The notes beneath the pieces were generated by a model. It did no database searches. It was not told where the DNA came from and was given only the letters and a program-made list of their open reading frames with translations. From contig CM070604.1 in assembly GCA_036346395.1 (NCBI GenBank), forward strand, positions 2,083,501-2,147,500: a DNA stretch of 64,000 nucleotides, given 5' to 3'. Positions 1 through 9,499 of this stretch are shown piece after piece. Made by a program: the position numbers and the translations under genes. The DNA is from Hsuehochloa calcarea (lineage: Eukaryota > Streptophyta > Magnoliopsida > Poales > Poaceae). Numbering within the stretch: the first letter of the stretch is position 1; each line of letters starts with the position of its first letter.

Positions 1-777
1 GGACACCGACGAAAAATAGATGGGTGGAGACTTAATAACGTAACTTGAAAAACGTTCTGTAATCTGAATTTGATATCGCATCAAAGGAAATGCGGGAGAC
101 CTAGCGTAAAGAGAGCTCAGAGTAGCTATGGGTAAAGTGGTACAAAGCCCACGCAGTACTTTATAGAACCATGAAGCCTGTCTCCTGGATTGGAGTCTAC
201 AGTAACCGCTAGGGATCTATCTTCTCACCGAGTGATAAGTAGTTTTTTCATAATTAAAACTTCCACTTAAATCTTAGTAAATTATTTTTCAAAGAAAGAG
301 ATGAGCCAGAAAATATAATAATCAAATAGAGAATAGTCATAGAATGCACTGCTTGCTGAGTACATTAGTACTCATTTTTGCTATTACTTCCTTTGTCAGA
401 TCCTTTTCCAACCGGGGATTATCCTGAGTCGGATGAAGGATACACATGTGCCGAGGAGACCGCAGGAGGCGAGAGCGGTTACTACGAGGACCAGGGTGAG
501 GTGGACACCTTATTCGACGAGTGGCGTCCGGTGGAGCAGGGTAGGCAAGCAAGGGGCTTTGTCTCGTTTTCAGTTGTAATTAAATACTTGCATTAAATAC
601 CACAACCTTGCATGGCTACCTGCTGTAATAAAGTACAATTTCTATCTTATTGTTCTGCTGCGTTAACTTTAGTAAGGCTTGTTGTTCGTTGGAGCGGTAT
701 CCTACTGTACAGACGAATAATAATCCGTATGCTTAAGTGTGATTACCCTTCGGGGTAATGACACGGGGCCCCACACA
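1..777 (+). mobile_element. 3' end of a gypsy-type LTR
   Basis: The segment has the layout of the LTR ends near 23.2-24.1 kb and 39.6-40.4 kb: a 'tatgggtaaagt' stretch, a GAGTAC...GTACTC palindrome at 358-373, and a terminus ending in CCACACA. The window starts inside the LTR, so its left end is not seen. Directly after it, reverse-strand transposase sequence begins in mid-protein, so the LTR appears to have inserted into, or rearranged with, that gene. Assignment to Ty3/gypsy rests on resemblance to the LTR at 37.1-40.4 kb, which carries a primer-binding site. Confidence 0.6.
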
Positions 778-2458
778 AACTTTTCGTCTCTTGTTCTGCA
801 CGCACAACGCCTTGAACGTCTTCAAAAGTTCCTGACTGTAGAACCGCGTGAAGAAGTTCAACGCAAGATGCCTCATGCACTACCGGATTTGCACGTCGTT
901 CCACTGGTGAGGGGGTTCCATCCCATGCTTCATGGTGTTCAGGGCCGATAACAATCCAGCATTGCGGTCTGTGATAAAGCATACGTTGCGTCGGTCTCCC
1001 ACCACCGACCGCTTCACATTCGCTAGGAACCACAAACATCTAGATGTGTTCTCACTCTCCACAATGGAAAATGTCACCGGGAGAAGCTAGTCATTCGTGT
1101 CAGCCGCCACCGCGGTGAGAATGGTGCTCTTGTACCTACCCATGAGGAAAGTGTCATCCATCGTGAGCACATGACGACAAAACTGGAAGTCCTCAATGGT
1201 CTGGGCGAAAGCCTAGAACACCCGGTCCAGTATGAAGTAGTTGGGGCCTTCATCAGCATCTCCACATTCAAGCTTGTTTATGTACGTTCTGGGGTTTGCT
1301 TCGGCAATCTGGTGAAGCATTCTTGGCACAAGGTTGTACGCCTCTTCGTAGGTCTTATACATGGATTCGATAACCTTATGCTTGGCTCGTCGGACCTTGC
1401 TGTAGCTGACTGGATAACCAATCAAATTGGCGACTTTCAACATCAGCATCTTGGGGGAGACGGGCACGTCCTCCACAACTAGGTGGCTGATGAGGCTTGC
1501 CACATATGCAGAAGACACATTCTGATGCTACCATAGTGGCTCGCTAATCTCGCAAGTGTGTTCGGTCACCGCTTTGATCATGAAGACCGAGCCGAAGAGC
1601 TTTGCTCGATGAGTTCTGACCTTGCCAGGGTAGCCTTCTACTATGCACTTAACTGCGTAATGTCTTGGGTTAAACTGATGCGCCTAGCATGTTGCACGTC
1701 CGCCTTGCTATAGAAGTGCTGCCCAACTAATAGGGTGTCGGCATATCAAACCCCCACCAAGACCCTTCTTCTTGTGGCAGTATGAGCGAACACACCACAA
1801 TATCACCAAGTCTCGATGCCACATAAGGCACCTCCGATGACACAATTTCGCTGGTTAGACCACTAGCCTGGTGTGTGTCCTCGTTACCATCCGAGCTGGT
1901 CAGCGTCCTCTTCGAACTCCAACCCGAGAGACTAGTCCAGTAGATACTCGTGGAGGTCGATGTGGGTCAACCACCATAGTTCCGCCCCTTATTTTGCATA
2001 AAATTATGCGCAAGTATTCTCTCGTGGACTTCCTCCAAAACAACACATTACGTGCTACCGTCTTCAAGTTCTCGCGTGTGGTTGCATGCTTCCCGAGGCC
2101 TTGACATCATTAAGGTTTCTCGACGCTCGCATATGAAATGCACGTACACCATCGACTTCCCATATATCACCGCCTCGGGCTAGGAAGCAATCTATATGTA
2201 CTGGCCCCATGCTCCACTTTCATTCACCTTGACTAGCTCCCATACACCCCGCCCTCCCCTATTCGTGCAGGTGATCCCCTCTATGACAAGTTTCTTCGTC
2301 ATTGGCTCCGTATTGAACTCCCTCCGGATGCAACTCCTAAGCTCATGAATATTCATCACATCGAGCCCCTCCGTCCGGACCACCTTGTACTGGCATCTCG
2401 ACAGGTCCAACCCATCGGGTCCGGCCCGTATGAGACTGTCGTCATAAAACGCTACCAA
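778..2458 (-). pseudogene. mudrA-like (MULE) transposase remnant
   Basis: Reading on the minus strand, conserved blocks of plant Mutator-like transposases appear in order. An N-terminal region ends near 2192. A helix-turn segment with 'TYEEAYNLVPRMLHQIAEAN' lies at 1518-1213. A catalytic block with 'MDDTFLMGRYKSTILTAVAA' is near 1170-1110, followed by 'FSIVESENT' and 'VCFITDRNAGLLSAL' at 1077-880. The MRHL...NF..RF region is near 840-780. The first catalytic aspartate and the ITDRN aspartate are present. A TAG replaces the residue before 'AFAQTIEDF', several frame changes occur, and the N-terminal frame lacks an ATG (it opens at TTG). The C-terminus with the SWIM finger is lost at the LTR junction. 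It is the same family as the transposase at 57.8-60.3 kb. Confidence 0.8.
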
Positions 2459-2519
2459 GTCTTACATGTTCGAAATTACCTAAAGCCATAACAACCTGAT
2501 TTGTGGTGCGTGATATAAC

Positions 2520-3390
2520 AAACATGATATGTAGTTACCACAAATTTAATATGATTGAAATAATTAATACTAATTAATCATAAGTAATTTATTTGTCAGT
2601 AACCCATGACACAAATAATTACGACATATTGTATGCAAGTAATAAATTAAATATGAGTAATGAAATACAAATTAATAATTAATTAGCAACAAATTGATTA
2701 CTTGTCAAAAAAATACTTACGAGTAATTCATTACTAGTGTAATTACCATTAATAAACTACGACCAAACAAATATAATTTATTAATTACCACTAAATTAAT
2801 TATGACTATTTAATTTTCACTAAACTAATTATGCATATCTATTTTCCACTAAACTAATTACCACTGATTCATTACAACTAAAAAATTACAACTATTTAAT
2901 TTCCACTAAATTAATTATACCTAACTAATTGTCACTAAACTAATTGCGATTGATTCATTACAACTAAATTAATTACGACTAATTAATTTTCACTAAATTA
3001 ATTATGTCTAACTAATACCACTAAAATAATTACAACTGATTAATTATAACTAAATTAATCACGACTATTTAATTTTCACTAAAATAATTATGCATAACTA
3101 ATTACCACTAAACTAATCTCGACTGATTAATTACCACTAATTTTTAACCACTAACTAATTCATACTCAAATAATAAAGCTAATTAATTATGACTAATTAA
3201 TTACCACTAATTAATTATTAACACATTAGTTACGACTAATTTATTACCTCTTAATAATAAGCAGTAATAAACTATGACTAAATTATTAACAACTATTTAA
3301 TTATGACTATAAGTTACATTAGTTAGGACTAGCTGAGTAAGACTAATTAACTATGACTACAGTAATAACGACAAATGCAGTATGGTTCTA
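2520..3390. repeat. AT-rich degenerate tandem repeat block
   Basis: About 850 bp is built from loose repeats of 'actaattaattacgactaa'-like units, with recurring 'ccactaaactaatta' and 'gactaattaatta' phrases. It lies between the promoter-like region at 3.4-3.56 kb and the transposase N-terminus at 2.46 kb, so it may be a leader or intron of that element. A shorter stretch of similar composition (51.32-51.48 kb) sits in the same relative place in the PMD element at 48-52 kb. Confidence 0.7.
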
Positions 3391-3399
3391 AGAACTGCT

Positions 3400-3560
3400 C
3401 TAAACTTTAATCTCCAAAAAAATTATTCTGTTCTCTGTGTTCTCAGCGATGACCGCGATAACGAGAATGAAAACGCAATTGAGAATGATCTCAAGCGAGA
3501 GCGAGAGCGACTCCGGTATTTATAGCCGTGTAAAGGCAATTCCCGCAGACAGCGCAACGC
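3400..3560 (-). promoter_or_regulatory. Promoter-like region of the MULE at 1-4 kb
   Basis: On the minus strand a TATAAATA box lies at 3524-3517 inside 'cggctataaatacc', followed by a purine/GAGCGAGA-rich leader. The same arrangement (ctataaatt, then a GAGCGAACG leader) is found at 52.04 kb upstream of the PMD gene, which supports a shared element promoter. Transcription start is inferred, not seen. Confidence 0.5.
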
Positions 3561-3970
3561 GCTGGTGGTGGGAATTCCAGAGGCACTGTTGGTCCACGAC
3601 ACACCGGGCTAGGGGGATCTGCAGAGACCGGGCGACACTTGTGAGGAGGCTTGTTCGGGCGGGGTGCACGGACGTGGCTTATCCGGGCGGGGGTTGAGCG
3701 GACGCGGTTGTCCGGGCAACATGTGTGTGGTCCGGGAGATGGGCGTGCGGACGCGACTACGTCCGAGTGGTGGACATGCGGAGACAATATGTGTGGGCAC
3801 ACCGCTTGTTCGGGCTATGGGCGTGCGGCGAGCTACCATTTTGGCAATACGGTGCGAGAGGCGCTGCTTCGTCAAAAACACGCACAACAGTGATATTTAG
3901 GCCAAGAACTCAATAACACCTTCCATAGGGTCAGGCGGTGACTCCCTAAAAACCCTAGAGAAAAAAAGTT
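3561..3970 (-). mobile_element. GC-rich terminal region of the MULE at 1-4 kb
   Basis: A GC-rich, CpG-rich stretch has repeated 'cgggcggggg', 'tgtccgggca' and 'gggcgtgcgg' phrases and ends in an AT-rich segment ('gagctaccattttggcaata'). By position it is the outer end of the element whose transposase reads leftwards from 2.46 kb. The other end has been removed by the LTR, so a terminal inverted repeat cannot be shown here. ORFs in this stretch are overlapping composition artefacts. Confidence 0.4.
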
Positions 3971-4033
3971 TTTTTGCCCTATTATGCTTCTAAAAAAATT
4001 GAGTATGATCTTATATATTCTTAATGATAGTAT

Positions 4034-4300
4034 TACTACATTCCACTCTCTCCGATCATAAATATATGATGTTTTAGAAAGTGGGCCATGAAACTTAACT
4101 TTGACCACTAATAAAAAAAATATTTGTATTGGTAATGTGAAAATGGTGTCATTAGATTAGTCATGAAAAATATTTTCATAATATAATAATTTTATATTAT
4201 TTTATGAACATATTCATATAAAAAGTAATTATCAAAGTTGCATGTTGAAGACCATGTCGATGTCTAAAACTTCGTATATTCTTGAACAGAGTGAGTACTA
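4034..4300. mobile_element. Stowaway-like MITE
   Basis: The left end 'tactacattccactctctc' and the reverse complement of the right end ('tagtactcactctgttcaag') are imperfect inverted repeats. They resemble the TACTCCCTCCGT ends of grass Stowaway MITEs and continue into 'atatatgatgttttag' and 'atacgaagttttaga'. The interior is AT-rich and non-coding. It lies just upstream of the first CRP unit. Confidence 0.6.
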
Positions 4301-5030
4301 TATATTTTTTTTACCAATGATCCATATGAATTAGTTTTTCATTCAACACAATTTTAGTCACCGTCCACAAAAAAATGGATATAGGATTGCGATCATGGCG
4401 ACCTTGAGAGGGCTTATTGGCCCTGGCTGGACGCTGGAGACAGAGAAAATACTTTGCCATGGTTGACCTTGACTTAGCTAAGCTTGTAGTTGCATCAAAT
4501 GACGTTCTGCATATCAAAAGCTCACAATGTTTTGCATCTAAGCACTAGCATTTGCAGTCCAATATTTTTACACTGGTTTCTTGAGCGATCACAAAAATTA
4601 CAAACAATAACTTATCTTATCCCTTAAGAAATCCCTCATGGACAGCCATATGTCCTATTATGTGGCATTGTGGCTGGCTGCAAATCATGGAAGGAAGGAG
4701 AAGATGACATATAGTATCACACAAGTGTCTTGAGCTCTAGCTCCCGATCGCACACATGCTACCTCATAAACCTCCAAATGGCACCACCACATCACTAGTT
4801 GACACACACCTACGTATTAATTAATTCTATCTATTTGAGTATTAATTAATTTCAGCTATTGTATGCATGAAAGAGGGAGAAAACATTAATGCCGGAGAGG
4901 ATAAGAAGGGAACAGTTGATCCTCTGTGATTTGCCAATGTATCTATATAAACACCAGCAAAAGTAACATTGTTACAGTGGCAAACTGATCATAATAATAA
5001 CTGTAGAAGAAAAGGGCTAGCTAGCTTCTC
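4301..5030 (+). promoter_or_regulatory. Upstream region and TATA box of CRP copy 1
   Basis: This is the promoter-side flank shared by the CRP copies. It includes a 'ttgagcgatcacaaaaatta' stretch, a 'ccaaatggcaccaccacatc' stretch and a TATATAAA box at 4944-4951, about 87 bp before the ATG. Equivalent TATA boxes are at 9498-9491, 12487-12480, 27560-27567 and 43389-43396. A 'gctagctagcttctc' leader directly precedes the ATG in every intact copy. No coding sequence was recognised here. Confidence 0.7.
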
Positions 5031-5463
5031 ATGGAGTTTACCAAGAACATCAAAAGGGTTCTATGCTTAGCAACTCTTGTGATCATGTGTACCGCTTTCT
5101 TGTCCGGTCATGCAGCAGGAAGGCATATCGGTACATTCATTTCTTTATCTAGATTCTTTCAATTTTTTTGGATTCTATCTATATACACCTTTGCAATGTT
5201 TCAAATTAACCTACGCATATATACCAAACGATTTGTGTGTAAACTAATTGATATGTGGCTGCATGCTTGATTGTGTAGGTGTTGATGATGAGTTCCCAAA
5301 GTTGTGTGTCAGCATGGACAATTGCACGATCGATTTGTGCCAGTTGTACTGCGTTTCCCGAAGTTTCTACAAGCAACAAAGCTCATGTAATGGTACCTCG
5401 ACGTGTTGTTGCCGAAAGCAAGAGCTCGAAGGTGTTGAAATGATGGATACTACGACAGTGTAA
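5031..5463 (+). CDS. Secreted cysteine-rich peptide, copy 1
   Basis: Two exons, 5031-5130 and 5279-5463, with a 148-bp GT-AG intron after codon phase 1; 94 residues. Exon 1 encodes a signal peptide: a charged start 'MEFTKNIKR', then a hydrophobic core 'VLCLATLVIMCTAFLSGHA', with likely cleavage shortly after. Exon 2 encodes the acidic mature part beginning 'GVDDEF', with eight cysteines: two or three spaced cysteines, then CQLYC, a lone C, and CCC near the end. The final C-x3-C-x11-C-x5-CCC pattern could fit a CSalpha-beta (defensin-like) fold, but I do not recognise a named family. The C-terminus (ending in TTTV) differs from the NDGYY ending of other copies because of a frame change after the CCC motif. 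The start is fixed by identity of exon 1 between copies. An antimicrobial or signalling role is inference. Confidence 0.8.
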
Positions 5464-6911
5464 TGCGCTAGCAATTCCTTGCATGCAAAAGGGTGAATAA
5501 ATATACGTATGAGCCCATGATCTAATTCGAGCAACATATCTAATAAAAAATATACCGTTTGACGAATTTTTGTGCCCAAAAAAATTAAATTCATGTAATA
5601 AAATAAACAAAGATGCAGTGGCCGTATGCAAGTCAATATTATTGGTGGACATATATGTGTCATTAAGGGCAGTACTACTGTTTATTTCTAATGCAAGTTT
5701 TATAGAAACACGTCCTCTGACATTGTACAGTAATATCGTGGTGTTACAATATCATAACATTGCATAGCAGCTGTCGGATCAAAAAGAAAATGACGAGAGC
5801 GCGTTGTGCAACTGTAGCAAAAATATGGCAGCAAAAACACTGCAGCATTGGCACTATTCATGACTTTAGTATTACTGTAGTCATTGATATGAGTCATTCT
5901 TCTCGAATCGAACGACTCAGATCTGTCGAATGTCTATGCACTATGCTCTTTTGTCTTTGTTTTGTGGTATGTAGTATGCACACAGTTTTGTTTTTTACAT
6001 GCATGAACTCACGGCTAGATTGACACAGACGTGCCTGCTCATGCACCCATGGAGTAGCGCGCGTCCATATGCTTATCACTAAGGGCATCCAGATTAGCGT
6101 TAAGAAATGCCATATCACTCATGTGTTAGATATATATTTTTATATCTCGTGTTTTAGTACCTATTTCTCTTAATTTTAAGATAGGAGACATAGATAAATA
6201 AAATATCACACGTATGTCTCCTCTCAACAAAATCATTCTCTCCCGTTCCCCCGCGCTCTCACCCTCCCTCTATTATTTTTTTTATGGCTGGTAGTTGGTA
6301 ACGACTCCGACAATTTTTTTTTTCTTGCACCGGACCCACAGCTAATGGCGTCCAAATGGGCGGTCTGCTCGTCTAGGGCCCGGTAGGGCACGCGCTCAGT
6401 TAGGCACGGTGCGGCCGGCTTGTGGGTTTGCCGTCGGCCCATGTACAGCACGCCAAACGCACGAGTTGTGCTGAGCTACAGTGTCTCCATGCCGGTCATT
6501 GTTAGATCGTGTACGGTACAGTACTATACATGTTGGGTTAGGATGTTGACCCAAACACGAAACACCTGGTCGAGCAGTGCTGGTCCGGCTAATAACAGTG
6601 TGGATCGTACTGTGTTTGAGCCGAGCCAATAATTTTGTGCTTGGAGTGGGCACGGCCATCTGGCTATCTTTGATCCCTGCTGGGTGAAGTACATGCTCGT
6701 ACTCATAACTGGGTACGGTATTTTGGTGTCGGATTATGCAAATTATACTACTTCGGCAAACTGCAGAGAGAGAGAGAGAGAGAGAAGATTTTACAGATTA
6801 GATTTAGATTCTTTGGTCCTGGACTCCTGGTGCTCGCAAATCGAATGTGTATCTAATTAAATCGAAGGGAAACTAATTTTTACTATTTAAAAAAACTTTA
6901 ATGATAGTAAG
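5464..6911. other. CRP1 3' flank and non-coding stretch
   Basis: To about 5660 this is the CRP 3' flank ('gcaattccttgcatgc', 'cccaaaaaaatt...aacaaagatgcagtg') also found after the other copies. From about 6085 to 6240 there is an AT-rich, Tourist-like stretch starting 'gggcatccagattagcg'. A GA dinucleotide run (about ten units) lies at 6765-6787. The segment 6720-6850 ('ggattatgcaaattatac', 'cttcggcaaactg') resembles 52.52-52.62 kb. I see no supported gene. Confidence 0.5.
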
Positions 6912-7799
6912 TGTTAGACAGGATGATACATCGACTTTCTACATGTATAACACTTTATCTTTCAATGGGTCACACGTTTACATGATAGTTGTAATCTATA
7001 TATGTGTAACTCATGTACTCTATTTTCATCAATCAATCAGTTGCGTGAATTATCTCCGCCAACATGGTATTCGAGACGATCGATCCTTCCACCCTTCGCT
7101 CCCGCTAAAATCCTAACCCTAGCCCGCCGCCGCCACCTCTCCTCGTCGCGCCCCATGGCCGGCTCTTCCCCCCCGCTGGTGGCCAACCTCCGCTCCCTCC
7201 CGGCATCACACCCCTCCCTGTCCCCGAGTCTGCTGCCTCCACGGCCGACCTCGCGCGTGCGCAGAAGGAAGAGGCCGTCGCCCGCGAGCGTGAGGAGGCC
7301 GCCACCCGTGACCGCGAGGAGGCCGCCGCCCGTGAGCGCGAGCTCGCCGTCCTTTACGAGTGTGTTGCCACGACCGCCCACGAGCGAGAGGAGGCCGACA
7401 CCCGGGCTCGTGCCGCCGAGGCCGCCGCGCACGCCTGGGACCTCGATCGTGCCCTCCTTTTCCACGCGGCGCGCTTGTCCACACGACCCTCCCTCCACGG
7501 CCTTCCAAGCGCCCCGTCTACCGTCGTCATCACGTCGGATCATCATCGCCGGACCGTCGTCCGCGAGACTTCCATCTTCACCGAATTTAGGTCCAGTTTG
7601 AATGTCTTCCTTGGTGACGTTCCGACTGCGGGAGCGTGTTAGATAAGATGGTGCCTCGGCTTCCTATATATGTTCACATAATAGCTGTACGTGTTCACAT
7701 GATAGTTGTATGTGTTCACATGATAGTTATAATCTATATATGTGTAACTCATATAATTTGTTTTCATCAATCAATCAGTTGTGTGAATTATCTCCACCA
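6912..7799 (+). mobile_element. Miniature non-autonomous LTR retrotransposon
   Basis: Two direct LTRs start TGTTAGA and end CC(A/G)CCA: 6912-7061 and 7637-7799. They share 'gtaatctatatatgtgtaac' and 'tttcatcaatcaatcagttg' closely. The 3' LTR is longer because a unit of about 20 bp, 'tgttcacatgatagttgta', is present three times (7669-7730). Just after the 5' LTR lies 'tggtattcgagac', a degraded initiator-Met-tRNA primer-binding site, and a short purine-rich tract (gcgggagcg) precedes the 3' LTR. The 888-bp element is flanked by the direct repeat 'atagtaag' (6904-6911 and 7800-7807). Eight bp is longer than the usual 4-6 bp LTR target duplication. Confidence 0.75.
7155..7642 (+). pseudogene. 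Gag-like coiled-coil ORF remnant inside the mini LTR element
   Basis: An ATG at 7155 opens a Pro/Ser-rich frame (MAGSSPP...). About 40 bp on, the frame with real protein character is a different one, because a C-run at 7168-7174 sits at the frame change. That second frame stays open to a TAG at 7640 and encodes charged, alanine-rich heptads ('EEAVAREREEAATRDREEAA'), a plain coiled coil, followed by a less biased tail. It is much shorter than a complete gag and has no zinc knuckle. I take it as a fragment carried by a non-autonomous element. The long ORF printed in the ATG frame is mostly a composition artefact. Confidence 0.45.
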
Positions 7800-7807
7800 A
7801 TAGTAAG

Positions 7808-8440
7808 TAATGCGTTCTTCTTCCACTTCCCTTCACAAATAAAAATCGCGTGCCGACTCGTGAGCCATGACTCATTCCCTTCCTTAGCACGCTCCGTCCG
7901 CCTCCATCTAGCGCACGCGCCCGTGGTTCCTTCCTCAACGCCGCCATCTACGAAACCTCCCCCTTCTTCTCCTCCGCTCGCTCCGCTGGGTTCCAATCTT
8001 CTGCCATCGTTTCTCGACCATCCTCCGTCCGATCGGGATTGGACGAGCGTCGCTCCCCTGATCCCATGGCGTTCGCTCTCCCTTCCCAGTCTGGTTCCTT
8101 CATCGCTGCCGTCGTCCATCTCCCCTTCGCCGTAGTTGTCAAGCTCGACGCTGGTAGCCGCTGTTCCCATCGCCACTACCACACGTGGTGCCTTGACCCC
8201 TCGTGTCCCTCCCATGGCGCGGTGTTTTCTCTCTCCCTATCCTAACCCTAGCTCCACCACAACCGAGGGCGCCATCCGATCTCGCCGTCTCCGGCAGCAA
8301 ATGCCGCCGCCATGAAACAGTTTCCGACACCCCTCCGCTCGCTCCGCCGGGTTCCGATCTTCTGGTAGCCGACCATCAACCGCTTCCAAATGTGATTTTA
8401 ATAACTGGCTTCATGGAGACAATCACCTTATTTCTCAATC
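7808..8440. other. GC-rich stretch with an internal imperfect duplication
   Basis: A C-rich, leader-like sequence contains an imperfect direct repeat: 'ctccgctcgctccgctgggt' near 7973 and 'ctccgctcgctccgccgggt' near 8332. Open frames run on both strands but no frame shows recognisable protein character. It may be a captured 5' gene fragment. The mini LTR element sits at its left edge. Confidence 0.35.
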
Positions 8441-8996
8441 AGGAGGCACGCCGCCACACCGTTCCATACCATTCGATCGATCAGCAGGTCCACACTTTCA
8501 CAAAGGATCTCATCTCCATCACACACCCAAATTTAAAGAAGTCGTACATATGTTCCATTGAATTGAACTGAGTTTTTGTTGATATCTTCTAGTCTACTTG
8601 TGAGTCCAAGATCTAGAAAAACTTGCATTGGCAACAAGGGTGTGATACTATGCCTAAAGACATGGACCGTATCTTCTAGAGGCCGCATGTTTTAAATCGA
8701 GTATCAGATTTGTAATCCGTTTGAACATTTGTATTGTGCTTCGATCGTAGCAAACACCAAACAAAAGGAGTTCAATATTCATTATGTTACAGCATCATCA
8801 AATATTTGATGACTCACAGAGCGCACATCCGATACAAAGCTTGACTCTATCAAGTCTTGTATGCAAACGTATAGGCCAGACACGTATCCACAAAATATGT
8901 TTTTGAGGGGATGTCTACTGGTATTGAGTTGCATGAGGGACACTGCCCCTTTGTTCATTTTATTTAATTTTATTGCATGAAATTTTGTAGTATCCA
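8441..8996 (-). other. 3' flank of CRP copy 2
   Basis: Sequence including 'ccataccattcgatcgatca', 'cactttcacaaaggatctca' and 'caaatatttgatgactcaca' also occurs beside the other copies (11.28-11.86 kb in the same orientation, and 28.15-28.65, 30.59-31.21 and 43.97-44.45 kb inverted). It shows that the duplicated CRP unit extends at least 550 bp past the stop codon. It is non-coding as far as I can see. Confidence 0.7.
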
Positions 8997-9408
8997 TCAT
9001 TTCGACGGTTTCGAGTTCGTTCGACAACAACATGTAGAGCTATCACTACAGGAGCTTAGTTTTCGGTCGTAACCACTGAATTCGCAGTAAACCTGGCATG
9101 CCCTGTCACGGCAATTGCCATAGTTGGTACAAAAATTTGGATGATCAACATCAACACCTACGCACAATCAAGCACAACAACCACATATCAATTAGTTTAC
9201 ACAAATTATTTTGTATATATGTGTAGGTTAACTCGAAACATAGCAAAAGTGTATACAAATAGAACAAAATTTTTTTTTGAATGAATCTAGATAAAGAAAT
9301 GAATGTACCGATAAGCCTCCCTGCTGCATGACCAGATAAGAAAGCGGTACACATGACCACAAGAGCTGCTAAACATAGAACCCTTTTGTTGTTCTTGGTA
9401 AGCTCCAT
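8997..9408 (-). CDS. Secreted cysteine-rich peptide, copy 2
   Basis: Minus-strand exons 9408-9309 and 9157-8997, with a 151-bp intron bounded by GT...AG; 86 residues. The signal-peptide exon ('MELTKNNKR' then 'VLCLAALVVMCTAFLSGHA') is almost identical to those of the other copies. The mature part begins 'GVDVDHPNFC' and has eight cysteines ending in the CQVYC, SSC, TCCC framework. The reading frame closes early with TGA at 8999-8997, because the last codons are shifted relative to copies that end NDGYY. The TATA box is at 9498-9491. Secretion is well supported by the leader; function is unknown. Confidence 0.8.
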
Positions 9409-9490
9409 GAGGAGAAGTTAGCTAGCCTTTTTCTTCTATAATTGTTCTTATGATCGATTTGCCATTGAAACAATGTTACTTTTGCTGGTG

Positions 9491-9498
9491 TTTATATA
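9491..9498 (-). promoter_or_regulatory. TATA box of CRP copy 2
   Basis: TATATAAA on the minus strand, 83-90 bp upstream of the ATG, in the same context ('ctatataaacaccagcaaa') as the other copies. Confidence 0.7.
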
Positions 9499-9499
9499 G

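Noticed and set aside
1171..1482. 103-codon plus-strand ORF
   Set aside because: Exact antisense of the conserved helix region of the mudrA-like transposase.
2530..3380. Possible centromeric or telomeric-type satellite
   Set aside because: The units are too degenerate and short-ranged, the block is confined to one element, and a related tract recurs in a second MULE.
7002..7601. 199-codon ORF starting in the mini LTR element
   Set aside because: It starts inside the LTR and is low-complexity. The frame with real protein character in this segment is another one (coiled coil), so this is a shadow.
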